This document shows positions 6,978-13,194 of a stretch of 13,194 nucleotides of DNA, piece by piece. A model generated the notes under the pieces. It did no database searches. It saw only the letters and a list, made by a program, of their open reading frames with translations, and was not told where the DNA came from. Origin of the DNA: an uncultured beta proteobacterium. GTDB taxonomy: Bacteria; Pseudomonadota; Gammaproteobacteria; Burkholderiales; Burkholderiaceae. Numbering within the stretch: position 1 is the first letter of the stretch; each line of letters begins with the position of its first letter. The stretch spans positions 1 to 13,194 of the forward strand of contig CAIYZI010000043.1 of assembly GCA_903930665.1 (NCBI GenBank), written 5' to 3'. Position numbers and translations under genes: made by a program.

Positions 6978-7313
6978 TTACCGTCCAACGTAATTTCCAT
7001 TTGGTGCCAACTGGCACTGACCACTGACATACTGGCCATTTGGACATAGTGTAACTGGCGCACTGCCCGACACATAGTCACCACTTGGAGTAAGCTGAGG
7101 TGGCGCTTGATTTCTTGTTTTGGTGCCCACATAACTAACATTAGGAGTTAATTGACACTGACCGCCGCCGCCCACATAAGTCCCGTCGGGGCAAAGACTA
7201 CAAGGACCCGCTCCAACATATTGTCCATTTGGGCATAAAAAAGCTGCATTAGACACGGAAATTACTGTCAATGATCCAAGAATAGCGATGAAATATTTAA
7301 TTTTTTTAACCAT
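6978..7313 (-). CDS. Secreted xPxGxYV-repeat protein, function unknown
   Basis: 111 aa. Strong ribosome binding site (AAAGGG, 7 nt before ATG). Signal peptide MVKKIKYFIAILGSLTVISV..SNA, cleavage likely at SNA-AF. The mature 88 residues are six degenerate copies of a 9-10-residue unit: LCPNGQYVG, LCPDGTYVG, LTPNVSYVG, LTPSGDYVSG, LCPNGQYVSG, LAPNGNYVG, joined by short Gly/Cys linkers. Six Cys (27, 38, 41, 53, 90, 100) could form disulfides. It lies 32 nt upstream of the exporter start on the same strand, so the two are probably cotranscribed. I do not know a function; an envelope protein or a decoy repeat is possible, and a link to lasso export or immunity is only suggested by position. Confidence 0.75.
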   Translation of the reverse strand: MVKKIKYFIAILGSLTVISVSNAAFLCPNGQYVGAGPCSLCPDGTYVGGGGQCQLTPNVSYVGTKTRNQAPPQLTPSGDYVSGSAPVTLCPNGQYVSGQCQLAPNGNYVGR

Positions 7314-7412
7314 TTGTAGACCCTTTAAATCTCAAACCCTCATGGTGGCATATCCTTGAACGTCGGCCAAATATCAATAAATTAAAAGACTGGCTATGGG
7401 TGTATCTTATTA

Positions 7413-7697
7413 CTAAAGCAATCCAATTTGATCTGCAATTAACTTGGTTGAATTAATCGTTTCAAAGGCTTTCCCATTGGCTGGCGCCAAATCATTACCC
7501 AACTCAATGGCCTCTTTCTGTAGTCGCTGGGTCAATCTAACGAGCCTATCCCGGAAATATGAGTTCAGATTAGTCCGCATCATGGTCTTAGTGATGTATT
7601 CCGAACTTTCCCACAGGGTCAGCGCCATATCGGTTACTTGCTTATTAGTAGTGAGTTTGTTCCTATTTTTGCCTGTTTTTATGTGTTTTTTGTCCAT
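7413..7697 (-). CDS. Small basic helical protein of unknown function
   Basis: 94 aa, with an AGGAGA ribosome binding site upstream of ATG 7697. The N-terminus is Lys-rich (MDKKHIKTGKNRNKLTTNK), followed by predicted helices (DMALTLWESSEYITKTMMRTNL, RDRLVRLTQRLQKEAIELG). No signal peptide or membrane span. I do not recognise it. A small basic, helical protein next to a primase module could be a DNA-binding accessory, a recombination directionality factor or a phasin-like protein; none of these can be chosen from sequence. It lies downstream of the dyad-rich stretch 7698-7905. Confidence 0.6.
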   Translation of the reverse strand: MDKKHIKTGKNRNKLTTNKQVTDMALTLWESSEYITKTMMRTNLNSYFRDRLVRLTQRLQKEAIELGNDLAPANGKAFETINSTKLIADQIGLL

Positions 7698-7733
7698 TTT
7701 TTTGAGTCTCCTGTTTAGTTTTAGTTAATGGGT

Positions 7734-7768
7734 GACAATCCCGCAGCTTAGAAAGCCGCGGGATTGTC
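7734..7768. repeat. Strong 35-nt perfect-stem hairpin
   Basis: Seen: 11-bp perfect arms GACAATCCCGC / GCGGGATTGTC, one A-C mismatch, then an inner GCTT-AGA-AAGC stem: 15 pairs in 35 nt. A TTTT follows on the plus strand (7770-7773), so it could act as a plus-strand terminator. On the minus strand, where all nearby genes lie, no T-run follows. It may instead be a replication or mobilisation structure for the primase module. Confidence 0.65.
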
Positions 7769-7781
7769 GTTTTGCTACTTC

Positions 7782-7882
7782 AATTGCCATTCAAATTGCC
7801 GTGGTTTATTGCTGTATTAGTCTCAATAGACTGGTTAATAAACGCGGCTTTTTGTTTGACGGTTGTTTATTGAGTCCAACCG
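7782..7882. repeat. Cluster of short dyads and direct repeats (candidate origin)
   Basis: Seen in a non-coding stretch: AATTGCC twice (7782-7788, 7794-7800); GTTTATT at 7804-7810 and again at 7865-7871, with its inverse AATAAAC at 7837-7843; AGTCT-caat-AGACT (7819-7832) nested between them; CGGTTG/CAACCG (7860-7865/7877-7882). Such clustered short repeats beside a primase-helicase gene resemble iteron or origin regions, but the copies are short and may be coincidental. Together with the hairpin at 7734 this accounts for the otherwise empty 7698-7905. Confidence 0.35.
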
Positions 7883-7905
7883 CCAGTCCAGCCTCTCACG
7901 CCCGC

Positions 7906-8208
7906 TTAGACTTTCTTATCACAACCTTGCAGAGATAGTCGCGTTCCAGTTGATGCCGCTCGGACTAAAGCTGAACGAAGCAGATACCCACCATCGGTTT
8001 GTATTTGATCGGTAGCCTGTGCCATTACCTGCATCATTTGCTCTCCATAGTGGGTCGTCAAAAAGGCCTTAGATTCGGGTTTTTGGTATTCAAGCAGCAC
8101 ACCACATACACGCTCACCTTTGACCATCTTTTGCTCGAGAACAGATTTCCACATAGGGCAGATAGCAGCACTACACCTTTGATAACGAGGGCAATGAATT
8201 TGGCTCAT
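7906..8208 (-). CDS. Small Cys-rich (zinc-finger-like) mobile-element protein
   Basis: 100 aa. Excellent ribosome binding site GAGGAGGT before ATG 8208; the ATGA start overlaps the stop of the upstream gene, so translation is coupled. The N-terminus is IHCPRYQRCSAAICPMWKS, then GERVCGVLLEYQK: four Cys (6, 12, 17 and 35) arranged as a small putative metal-binding knuckle, a pattern I associate with short hypothetical proteins of phages and islands. The C-terminal half is helical and Gln/Met-rich. Function unknown; a DNA- or protein-binding accessory of the replication module is plausible. Confidence 0.72.
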   Translation of the reverse strand: MSQIHCPRYQRCSAAICPMWKSVLEQKMVKGERVCGVLLEYQKPESKAFLTTHYGEQMMQVMAQATDQIQTDGGYLLRSALVRAASTGTRLSLQGCDKKV

Positions 8209-8462
8209 TTAACCTCCTCGGGCTGAAGCTCCAGCATGGCGTGCGCCCATTCTGGGATGCTCATTTGCCCAAGGCTCGCCAAGGTAGCACAAATCATATA
8301 AAGCTGGCGACGTGTGAGCATTGGCTTTTCTCTGCTTAACTTAAGCGCAACTAGGGTGTCTTTTGAAGATTCAACAAGCCCCCTTACCGGTTCCCACGCA
8401 TGCCATAGCTCATGACCCTGTTCACTAGTTAGATGAAATATAGGATTGAATTTAGTACTCAT
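8205..8462 (-). CDS. Small helical protein of unknown function
   Basis: 85 aa (MSTKFNPIFHLTSEQGHELW...). The frame is open to 8519, but GGAG sits 6 nt before the ATG at 8462, which decides the start; the upstream residues would place that binding site inside the gene. The sequence is soluble and largely helical, with RGLVESSKDTLVALKLSREK and LTRRQLYMICATLASL; the C-terminus is acidic (LQPEEVK). Unrecognised. It is the first gene of a two-gene unit with the Cys-rich protein (4-nt overlap), and lies downstream of the primase gene on the same strand. Confidence 0.65.
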   Translation of the reverse strand: MSTKFNPIFHLTSEQGHELWHAWEPVRGLVESSKDTLVALKLSREKPMLTRRQLYMICATLASLGQMSIPEWAHAMLELQPEEVK

Positions 8463-8518
8463 GTATTGCTCCATAAAATTGATAACGGTCTTGGTTTGAC
8501 ATAACGCCAGCCACAACA

Positions 8519-8617
8519 AGCCACAGCTTTAGCACCCAAATCCTTAAAACCCTCTATAGCTTGCCTTCTTAGAGTGGTTTACAGAAATAGCCTTTAATGC
8601 TGTTGCTAGCTGTGGCT
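8519..8617. repeat. 10-bp perfect inverted repeat framing an intergenic stretch
   Basis: Seen: AGCCACAGCT (8519-8528) and AGCTGTGGCT (8608-8617), exact inverse copies 79 bp apart, bracketing most of the gap between the primase stop and the next small gene. It could be a protein-binding pair, a long-range stem or chance. Confidence 0.35.
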
Positions 8618-8629
8618 AAGACGCTGCCA

Positions 8630-10933
8630 TCACGCGAAGTCAACTCCCCAAATAAGGCGTATACCTTGATAGGCACGGACTTTTCCGATATAGGCTTTAG
8701 AGTTGAAACCCTTGGCTTCTAGTCTGGTTGTAAAGGTGCGCTTAGAACCCTCATGATGTCCATTAGCCTGACACCAACGCCGCCAATGCGTGTAAAGGCC
8801 CTGCTGATCCTCTTTTGCGGTTGGGTCTTCAATGCAGCATTCAGAGATAAACAATCCCAGAGCATCACTTTCCTTGCGATACTCTTGGCTACTATTTTGT
8901 ATAAGCTCTGATGGTTTTAAACGCTCCGCTTGCCACATTAGGCAACCTTGAATTAACCAATTTAAAATTCCAGATGCTTCAGACATCAATCTATCCTCCA
9001 AGCCAAAGTCAACCTGATCACCAGAAACACGGTTTAGAAATGGGATAAGGCAGATTCGGCGCCATGCTCCTTCGGATTGATCGGATACGTACGGTTTGTG
9101 ATTGGTTGTGACCCAAATCTTATGTTGAGGTGGAAACTCAAATGTCTTTCCATATAGCTCTCGGGCATGAAGATTTTGCTTACTAGCCAGTGTCTTGAGA
9201 TGCTTATCATTTAACCTGCGACCTTCTTCAACTTCATTGGCAACTACAAATCGCTTACCTTGCAGTCGAGCAATATCTGGCGTTGGTGAGTTGTCATTTG
9301 TTTTATCTTTGCGCATCAACAAATCAGTATCTGCAATTGCAGCGTAGTCACCCATCAAGTTGTACATGATGTTAGTAAGTAATGTTTTCCCATTGCTTCC
9401 AACCCCGTAGCAAAAATGCATTACTTCTTCGCTTACATCGCCGGTGATGGAGTACCCAAGAGCAGTTTGCATGTAGTGAATTGTGTCTAGATCACCAAGG
9501 AAGCATTCTGATATGAACTTTTCCCAAAGCGGGGCTTTAGCATTTGCATCAAAAGATGCCCTTACTTGCTTAGTGATCAGCATTTGAGGGTTGGAGTTGA
9601 GCAGCGTCCCAGTCTTTAAAGAAATCACACCGTTACTGCAGCCAAGCAACATCGGGTCAGCATCTAATTCAGCTTTGCTGCCGACATACATCTTCGGCTC
9701 TGTGCTGGCTGACCGCAACATCTCTGCCCGTTTTTGGTTATTTAGCGTTTGCTTTGCATTGAGCTGTATTAGCTTATTTTCTTCAGCTTTTGGATTATCT
9801 GCAAAAGCTGTGGCAGCCCTTTTGATTAACTCTCTAGATGCTTGCTTTGCATAAACATCCTGCTCTCCAGCCAAACACCACTGCCAAACATGTCCGTCCC
9901 AACGAAGCCATTCTTTGCTTGCATGACAGTACAACATTTGCCCCATATAAAGCTCAGCGAATACCTTTCCGTTATAGATGTCTCCATATTGCTGACCCTC
10001 TTCCAGAGGAATAATTTCACCGGTAGCAAGATTGACCTGATGCCCGAGGCGCAAGCGATTAGCAAACCCCTTGTCGATAGCCCCTTGAACCATGCGATCA
10101 ATATCCGCAAAATCATTGGGCCAATTGGACCTTCTTTGCTCGACGGGAATAGTCAACATGAATTGTTCACAATGTTCCCTTACCTGTTCATAGGTCTCAC
10201 CCTGACTAATCAACTTTGCTGTAATTTTTAGCATCTGATCGTGATAGCGTCCGTCCTCCACAATCATGCGCTTCATCTGATCAATATCAACTGATCCCAT
10301 GCTGGCAAAATGATCGTCCCTTCTAGGGGTTTTCTGAACAGAAGGTGTGGCGTTGAAGATGTACTGAGAGTCCAAACCCAACGCATTAATAATGAAATTG
10401 AGACTGTATCGACGCTCAGGAGCAAATTCAGTTAACCGATGAATAAATGCAGGACTGGTTTTGGTATTTACAGCCACTGGTAGGCGAACATAGCGGACTG
10501 GATTATTCCCGTTCTGATCATTGCAATGGATGTAACTTTTTCGGCTAACCTCCTGCAGTAACCTTGTTCCTAGCTCAACGTCTGTAATTGGCTTATCTAA
10601 AATAAAACCGATTTGATAGTTATTCTCAGAGGTTTCCAGTCGCCAACTAGGTGCGATTGAAATCTTCTGCACATCATCTAATACAAGAACATGCATTTCT
10701 TTCATCGTGTTTTTGCGACGTGCTGGTGCGTCTTTGGCAAACAATGAGACGCTAAAGTACGCGTTTGAATCTGCGTAGTCCCTGCATTTGTGAATGGGTG
10801 TTAATCGTCCACCCCATTCTTTCTTTGCTTCATTTGGGCTTGTTTTAAAGCTAGTGATCCATGAACATAGATCATTGGATGGATTGTTAAAAACTGCTTG
10901 TAAAAACTGCTGGTTAGAAATGGAAATACCCAT
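8630..10933 (-). CDS. P4-type primase / D5-like SF3 helicase (replication protein)
   Basis: 767 aa, cytoplasmic replication initiator that primes and unwinds the element's DNA. Seen, using ATG 10933 as residue 1: an archaeo-eukaryotic primase-like N-terminus with VLVLDDV near 82-88 and NPVRYVRLPVAVNTKT near 144-159; a D5-N/linker region near 330-480; an SF3 ATPase with Walker A GVGSNGKT at 510-517, an acidic strand KRFVVANEVEEG near 560-571, a sensor stretch HKIWVTTNHKP near 604-614 and a probable Arg finger in GAWRR; then a winged-helix-like tail. ATG 10933 lies 5 nt after AAAGGA; an in-frame TTG at 10951 is less likely. The family is typical of P4-like satellites, IMEs and plasmids. A long leader with promoter and dyad lies upstream. 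Intact. Confidence 0.9.
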   Translation of the reverse strand: MGISISNQQFLQAVFNNPSNDLCSWITSFKTSPNEAKKEWGGRLTPIHKCRDYADSNAYFSVSLFAKDAPARRKNTMKEMHVLVLDDVQKISIAPSWRLETSENNYQIGFILDKPITDVELGTRLLQEVSRKSYIHCNDQNGNNPVRYVRLPVAVNTKTSPAFIHRLTEFAPERRYSLNFIINALGLDSQYIFNATPSVQKTPRRDDHFASMGSVDIDQMKRMIVEDGRYHDQMLKITAKLISQGETYEQVREHCEQFMLTIPVEQRRSNWPNDFADIDRMVQGAIDKGFANRLRLGHQVNLATGEIIPLEEGQQYGDIYNGKVFAELYMGQMLYCHASKEWLRWDGHVWQWCLAGEQDVYAKQASRELIKRAATAFADNPKAEENKLIQLNAKQTLNNQKRAEMLRSASTEPKMYVGSKAELDADPMLLGCSNGVISLKTGTLLNSNPQMLITKQVRASFDANAKAPLWEKFISECFLGDLDTIHYMQTALGYSITGDVSEEVMHFCYGVGSNGKTLLTNIMYNLMGDYAAIADTDLLMRKDKTNDNSPTPDIARLQGKRFVVANEVEEGRRLNDKHLKTLASKQNLHARELYGKTFEFPPQHKIWVTTNHKPYVSDQSEGAWRRICLIPFLNRVSGDQVDFGLEDRLMSEASGILNWLIQGCLMWQAERLKPSELIQNSSQEYRKESDALGLFISECCIEDPTAKEDQQGLYTHWRRWCQANGHHEGSKRTFTTRLEAKGFNSKAYIGKVRAYQGIRLIWGVDFA

Positions 10934-10955
10934 CATCGTCCTTTCAGACAATAAG

Positions 10956-11175
10956 TGACCTTGCGGTCAGTTGGGTTGCTTTCGGATTCTTGGCTGTCCC
11001 TCACCTGCGAGCAGGCCGACAACTAGACTACAAGAGGTAATGCATCCGTTACCTCAGGGGCTTGGCCGATCGGTTTTGCAACATTAACCGTGGCACTTGG
11101 GCGCCGTCATGGCCCAGACTTTTTAGCGTTTTATTCGCTACATTTCTGCAGCTGAGTCTTGTTCTTATTCTGGCC
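10956..11175 (-). promoter_or_regulatory. Structured leader upstream of the primase gene
   Basis: No gene is supported in 10952-11332. Reading the minus strand from a predicted start near 11195, there are several hairpins: GGCCAGA/TCTGGGCC pairing 11169-11175 with 11111-11118; TAGCG-aataaaa-CGCTA inside it (11124-11140); GAGGTAA/TTACCTC (11034-11055); CCTG-ctcg-CAGG (11004-11015); and TGACC-GCAA-GGTCA (10956-10969) with a GNRA-type tetraloop 20-odd nt before the start codon. A TCGGCC motif occurs three times. Known: in satellite P4 the leader before the alpha primase gene encodes an immunity RNA. Inferred: an analogous regulatory RNA here. Confidence 0.4.
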
Positions 11176-11201
11176 GAACTGTCCAGATGAAACCTTTGTC
11201 T

Positions 11202-11231
11202 ATTATATCAAAAAACATAATTATTTGTCGA
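11202..11231 (-). promoter_or_regulatory. Sigma70-type promoter for the primase leader
   Basis: Minus strand: -35 TCGACA (11226-11231) and -10 TATAAT (11202-11207) separated by 18 bp, matching 5/6 and 6/6 of consensus. Transcription would start near 11195, giving a leader of about 260 nt. Confidence 0.6.
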
Positions 11232-11238
11232 TAGACAA
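11225..11238. promoter_or_regulatory. Palindromic operator candidate over the -35 box
   Basis: TTGTC-GATA-GACAA is a 5-bp-arm palindrome covering the -35 of the primase promoter. A further TGTCTAT (11197-11203) near the -10 repeats the half-site. The arrangement suits repression by a phage-type regulator; none is encoded in the window. Confidence 0.4.
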
Positions 11239-11299
11239 TCATGATTTGCAGAACAATATCATGACTTAATTATTGATGCCTCTATTTATACTAATACAC

Positions 11300-11317
11300 A
11301 AAAAACGCGGTATCCGC
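11300..11317 (-). terminator. Rho-independent terminator of the serine recombinase gene
   Basis: Minus strand: GCGG-ATA-CCGC followed by G and T6, 15 nt after the recombinase stop. Short but GC-only stem with a proper T-run. Confidence 0.55.
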
Positions 11318-11332
11318 CCAAGAAATTGAAAT

Positions 11333-12859
11333 TTATTTTCGCTTTACAGAAGTATATGCTCTCTTGGCCTCATCTCTATTACGCTCCTCATCATCTTTCA
11401 ACATTACTCCAGCGATTGAACTACCATCATGGCTATATATATCAAGCAAGGCTTTTTTAAAATCTATTTCACAACGCTTGATTGTTTGACGCATAAGGGC
11501 ATTGGAAATTTCTCCACTTAGGATGGCTTTCCTTCCACCTTCTATCAATCTTTGATTCATTGGTCGCCTAATTTCAACCAGCTCTTCAATTTCTTTGCGC
11601 AAGACGTCCAATTGGGAGAACATCTTAGCCAGATTAGACTTAGCAGTAGCAGTAGGCTTAACCCGCTTACCGTCTAAAGGGGCGGTAACCATATCAATAA
11701 GATCCTGCAATTGCTCAGCGCGTTCACGCTTTGCATATATTTTCTTACCAATATCATCTTGCGGGCTGTAATCACCCATCTGAGATAGTCCAGCAATCAC
11801 AGAACTTAAAATCTTATCGTAGGAAATGGAGCGGTAATCACATCCAGATGCATGGGTTATAGAATTAGCGCATACCAATGTCTTCCAATTATTTTTCGTG
11901 CCATCCCGCCTCACTCGTCCACTCTTGCCACTCCGCTGCGCAGTCCCTTTGCAGTTCTTGCAGAACATTAGTCCGCTCAGTGGATGAACGCTAGCCGTAC
12001 CCCTAGCAGTTTTAGAGCTTTGGCCAGTAAATCTTGATTTACTCCACAGTCTTTCGCTAATAACTGATGGATAGTACCCCTCATGTCGCTGCCCATCTGC
12101 CGTAACCAATGTGCCTAATACAGCCTCAGAAGCCAATACTTTTTTAACACTGGATAAAGCCCATCTTGTGGACTTACTAGTTGGGGTTGGTAATTTCTTC
12201 GCATTCAATTCTTGAGCAATTTTCATCGCACCGAAGCCATTGGCGCCCATCTTAAAAATCTCTTTGACTATCGCGACCTTAGCGGGAATTACTTTTCTCC
12301 TATCTTCTTTATTAATCCAAAATGGTACTCGGGCTGTAAGCTGCACCCCATCCTTAATCTTATTGAACTTGTTATTCCAAGCAGCGCTGATGCGCCGACC
12401 TTTAGTAACAGATTCCTCATGCGCTCTAGCCATGAGCATGATGGCAAAGATTAGAGACATCCCGTGGTCGTTATCCAATATCTCACGGGTATATATTTTG
12501 TTGTCAGTTAGCGTAACCACAACAATTCCAGAATCTACTAGGGTATTGAGTTGATTAAAGGCTTGGCGTGGCGTCTGCCTGCTCAACCTATCTAGGGCTT
12601 CAACCAGCAGATAAGACCCAGACGCTATTTGCCTATCTTCCACCAGTCGTATAAATGCGCCCAGTGCACCCTTAGTCTGGGCAACACCCTTATATGCACT
12701 AAGGCCCTCATCAGTTAGGTTTAGTGTGGTATCCAAATCTAACTCCAACTCTGGGTTGCGTTCAATGAACTGGAGGGCGAGATCACGCTGACGGCGGAGG
12801 CTATCTCCATCCCTCTGCTTATCGGAGCTAAAGCGGGCGTAACTATAAGCAACTGGCAT
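11333..12859 (-). CDS. Large serine recombinase (island integrase)
   Basis: 508 aa, cuts and rejoins DNA at att sites to integrate or excise the island. Seen: resolvase domain 1-160 with YARFSSDKQ (nucleophile Ser11, conserved Arg9), LLVEALDRLSRQ near 84-95, and a long helix (HEESVTKGRRISAAWNNK); Recombinase domain about 175-285 (GAMKIAQELNAKKLPTPT, GTLVTADGQRHEGYYPSVI); zinc ribbon with Cys300, Cys303, Cys330 and Cys340; coiled coil about 370-435. Length is normal for the large-serine class. Start ATG 12859 has AAAGGAAG 8 nt upstream. It is transcribed away from the comEC junction, 20 bp from the palindromic att candidate. A terminator follows. Intact and probably active. Confidence 0.93.
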   Translation of the reverse strand: MPVAYSYARFSSDKQRDGDSLRRQRDLALQFIERNPELELDLDTTLNLTDEGLSAYKGVAQTKGALGAFIRLVEDRQIASGSYLLVEALDRLSRQTPRQAFNQLNTLVDSGIVVVTLTDNKIYTREILDNDHGMSLIFAIMLMARAHEESVTKGRRISAAWNNKFNKIKDGVQLTARVPFWINKEDRRKVIPAKVAIVKEIFKMGANGFGAMKIAQELNAKKLPTPTSKSTRWALSSVKKVLASEAVLGTLVTADGQRHEGYYPSVISERLWSKSRFTGQSSKTARGTASVHPLSGLMFCKNCKGTAQRSGKSGRVRRDGTKNNWKTLVCANSITHASGCDYRSISYDKILSSVIAGLSQMGDYSPQDDIGKKIYAKRERAEQLQDLIDMVTAPLDGKRVKPTATAKSNLAKMFSQLDVLRKEIEELVEIRRPMNQRLIEGGRKAILSGEISNALMRQTIKRCEIDFKKALLDIYSHDGSSIAGVMLKDDEERNRDEAKRAYTSVKRK

Positions 12860-13194
12860 ATCTGCTTCCTTTCAATGATGGGTATATCTTACATTTAATT
12901 GAAATCAAATGACCGATACCCGTTGCATTAAATACACGCCAATCAGATTGATCAATCGCATTTTGATCACCCATGACTAAAGCAATAATCACGCCTGCAT
13001 AAGGGGCGCCCTCGGGTAGTAAGCGCTGTATCTTCTTCCTTAAATTCCATCTCTGAAGCTCGATAGCTAAAGGGAATTCAGTTACCCCAATATCTTTTTT
13101 GGAAATTAATTCTCCAGATCTAACAGAACCATTCGCGCCATAGTTTTGATGAAAAGACCAGCGCTCGAAATCAAAAGTGTATGGGTTTAATGAG
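12843..13194 (-). pseudogene. comEC: comEC (DNA uptake channel) 5' part, truncated by the island
   Basis: The minus-strand frame is open from the window edge to TAG at 12843-12845 (116 visible residues). Seen: NPYTFDFERWSFHQ and GANGSVRSGEL, as in the ComEC N-terminal DUF4131 region, then PYAGVIIALVMGDQ, AIDQSDWRVFNATG and IGHLISI, the start of the conserved competence-domain motif that normally continues SGLHV. Instead the frame reads KCKIYPSLKGSRYASCL and stops, so homology ends near 12897. ComEC is the inner-membrane channel for transforming DNA, so the allele is disconnected here. The last 18 or so codons come from the island and overlap the recombinase start region. Confidence 0.88.
12880..12921. 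other. Attachment site (attL/attR) of the serine recombinase
   Basis: A 42-bp imperfect palindrome: outer arms GGGTAT (12880-12885) and ATACCC (12916-12921), inner arms CATTT (12892-12896) and AAATG (12907-12911). comEC homology stops at its centre (about 12897-12901). Size, symmetry, position next to the recombinase gene and the truncated gene all fit a serine-integrase hybrid att site. The exact crossover dinucleotide is not proven; the centre is TG at 12900-12901. Confidence 0.65.

Larger units (their letters stand above)
1..12900. mobile_element. Integrated genomic island (right end visible; left end outside window)
   Basis: Seen: the right edge is marked by a comEC reading frame that loses homology at about 12897 inside a dyad-symmetric site, with a large serine recombinase beginning just inside. 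The rest includes a phage/plasmid P4-type primase-helicase, short overlapping small genes, a tyrosine recombinase fragment, a candidate nuclease and a lasso-peptide cluster. Known: serine integrases commonly sit next to one attachment site of the element they move. Inferred: everything from about 12900 to the left edge belongs to one element of at least 12.9 kb. The left attachment site and the 3' half of comEC were not found. The left part could instead be a second nested element carrying the tyrosine recombinase. Confidence 0.7.

Noticed and set aside
6946..7047. Extension of the ABC exporter N-terminus to the ATG at 7047
   Set aside because: The extra residues are a frame shadow of the repeat protein (6978-7313), the ATG has no ribosome binding site, and exporter homology needs only a short tail before the first membrane span.
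7698..7905. CRISPR array in the repeat-rich non-coding region
   Set aside because: Repeats are only 6-11 bp, mixed in orientation and not regularly spaced; no cas genes are present.
8463..8519. 19-residue extension of the small gene starting at 8462
   Set aside because: GGAG lies 6 nt before the ATG at 8462 and would fall inside the coding sequence if the upstream start were used.
9591..10231. Plus-strand open frames inside the primase gene
   Set aside because: They are antisense shadows of a long, motif-rich coding region and have no family features.
10934..10951. TTG start of the primase at 10951
   Set aside because: AAAGGA is correctly spaced for ATG 10933 and would be inside the gene with the TTG start.

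Overview
The window reads as one end of an integrated mobile island in a low-to-moderate-GC betaproteobacterium. A freshwater Polynucleobacter-like Burkholderiales member is my best guess from gene content and base composition; this is inference, because no rRNA or marker gene is present. The right boundary is visible. From 13194 down to about 12897 on the minus strand lies the 5' part of the competence gene comEC. It stops abruptly, in the middle of a highly conserved motif, inside a 42-bp imperfect palindrome (12880-12921). The island's own large serine recombinase starts 20 bp inside that point. The other half of comEC is not in the window, so the island extends past the left edge.

Layout from left to right. 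2-733 (+): 3' part of a tyrosine recombinase with all visible catalytic residues. 842-2616 (-): a two-gene unit with a DUF3427-like/DUF3883-like PD-(D/E)XK protein (candidate restriction or defence nuclease) and a multi-spanning membrane protein whose N-terminus appears frameshifted. 2657-3046 (-): small secreted Adhesin_E-like protein. 3297-5160 (+): a compact lasso-peptide operon made of a 43-aa precursor, a B-type leader peptidase and a C-type macrolactam synthetase. 5176-6945 (-), convergent: an ABC exporter completing the lasso cluster. 6978-7313 (-): a secreted protein built of six xPxGxYV repeats. 7413-8462 (-): three small island genes and a 208-bp non-coding stretch rich in dyads. 8630-10933 (-): a P4-type primase/SF3 helicase, preceded by a long structured leader, a promoter and a palindromic operator candidate. 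11333-12859 (-): the serine recombinase with its own terminator.

How they fit together. The recombinase integrates the island into comEC, and the primase-helicase and small proteins look like a P4-satellite or IME-type replication module. The cargo is a lasso-peptide cluster plus a candidate nuclease/membrane pair. The lasso precursor contains exactly one acidic residue (Asp32), so the ring closure is strongly constrained. The best prediction is a Gly1-Asp8 ring with core GWSNGRSDNFVQPATWYKG, and the leader lacks the usual Thr at position -2. Together with the convergent exporter and a short cyclase, this makes the lasso cluster the most novel system in the window.
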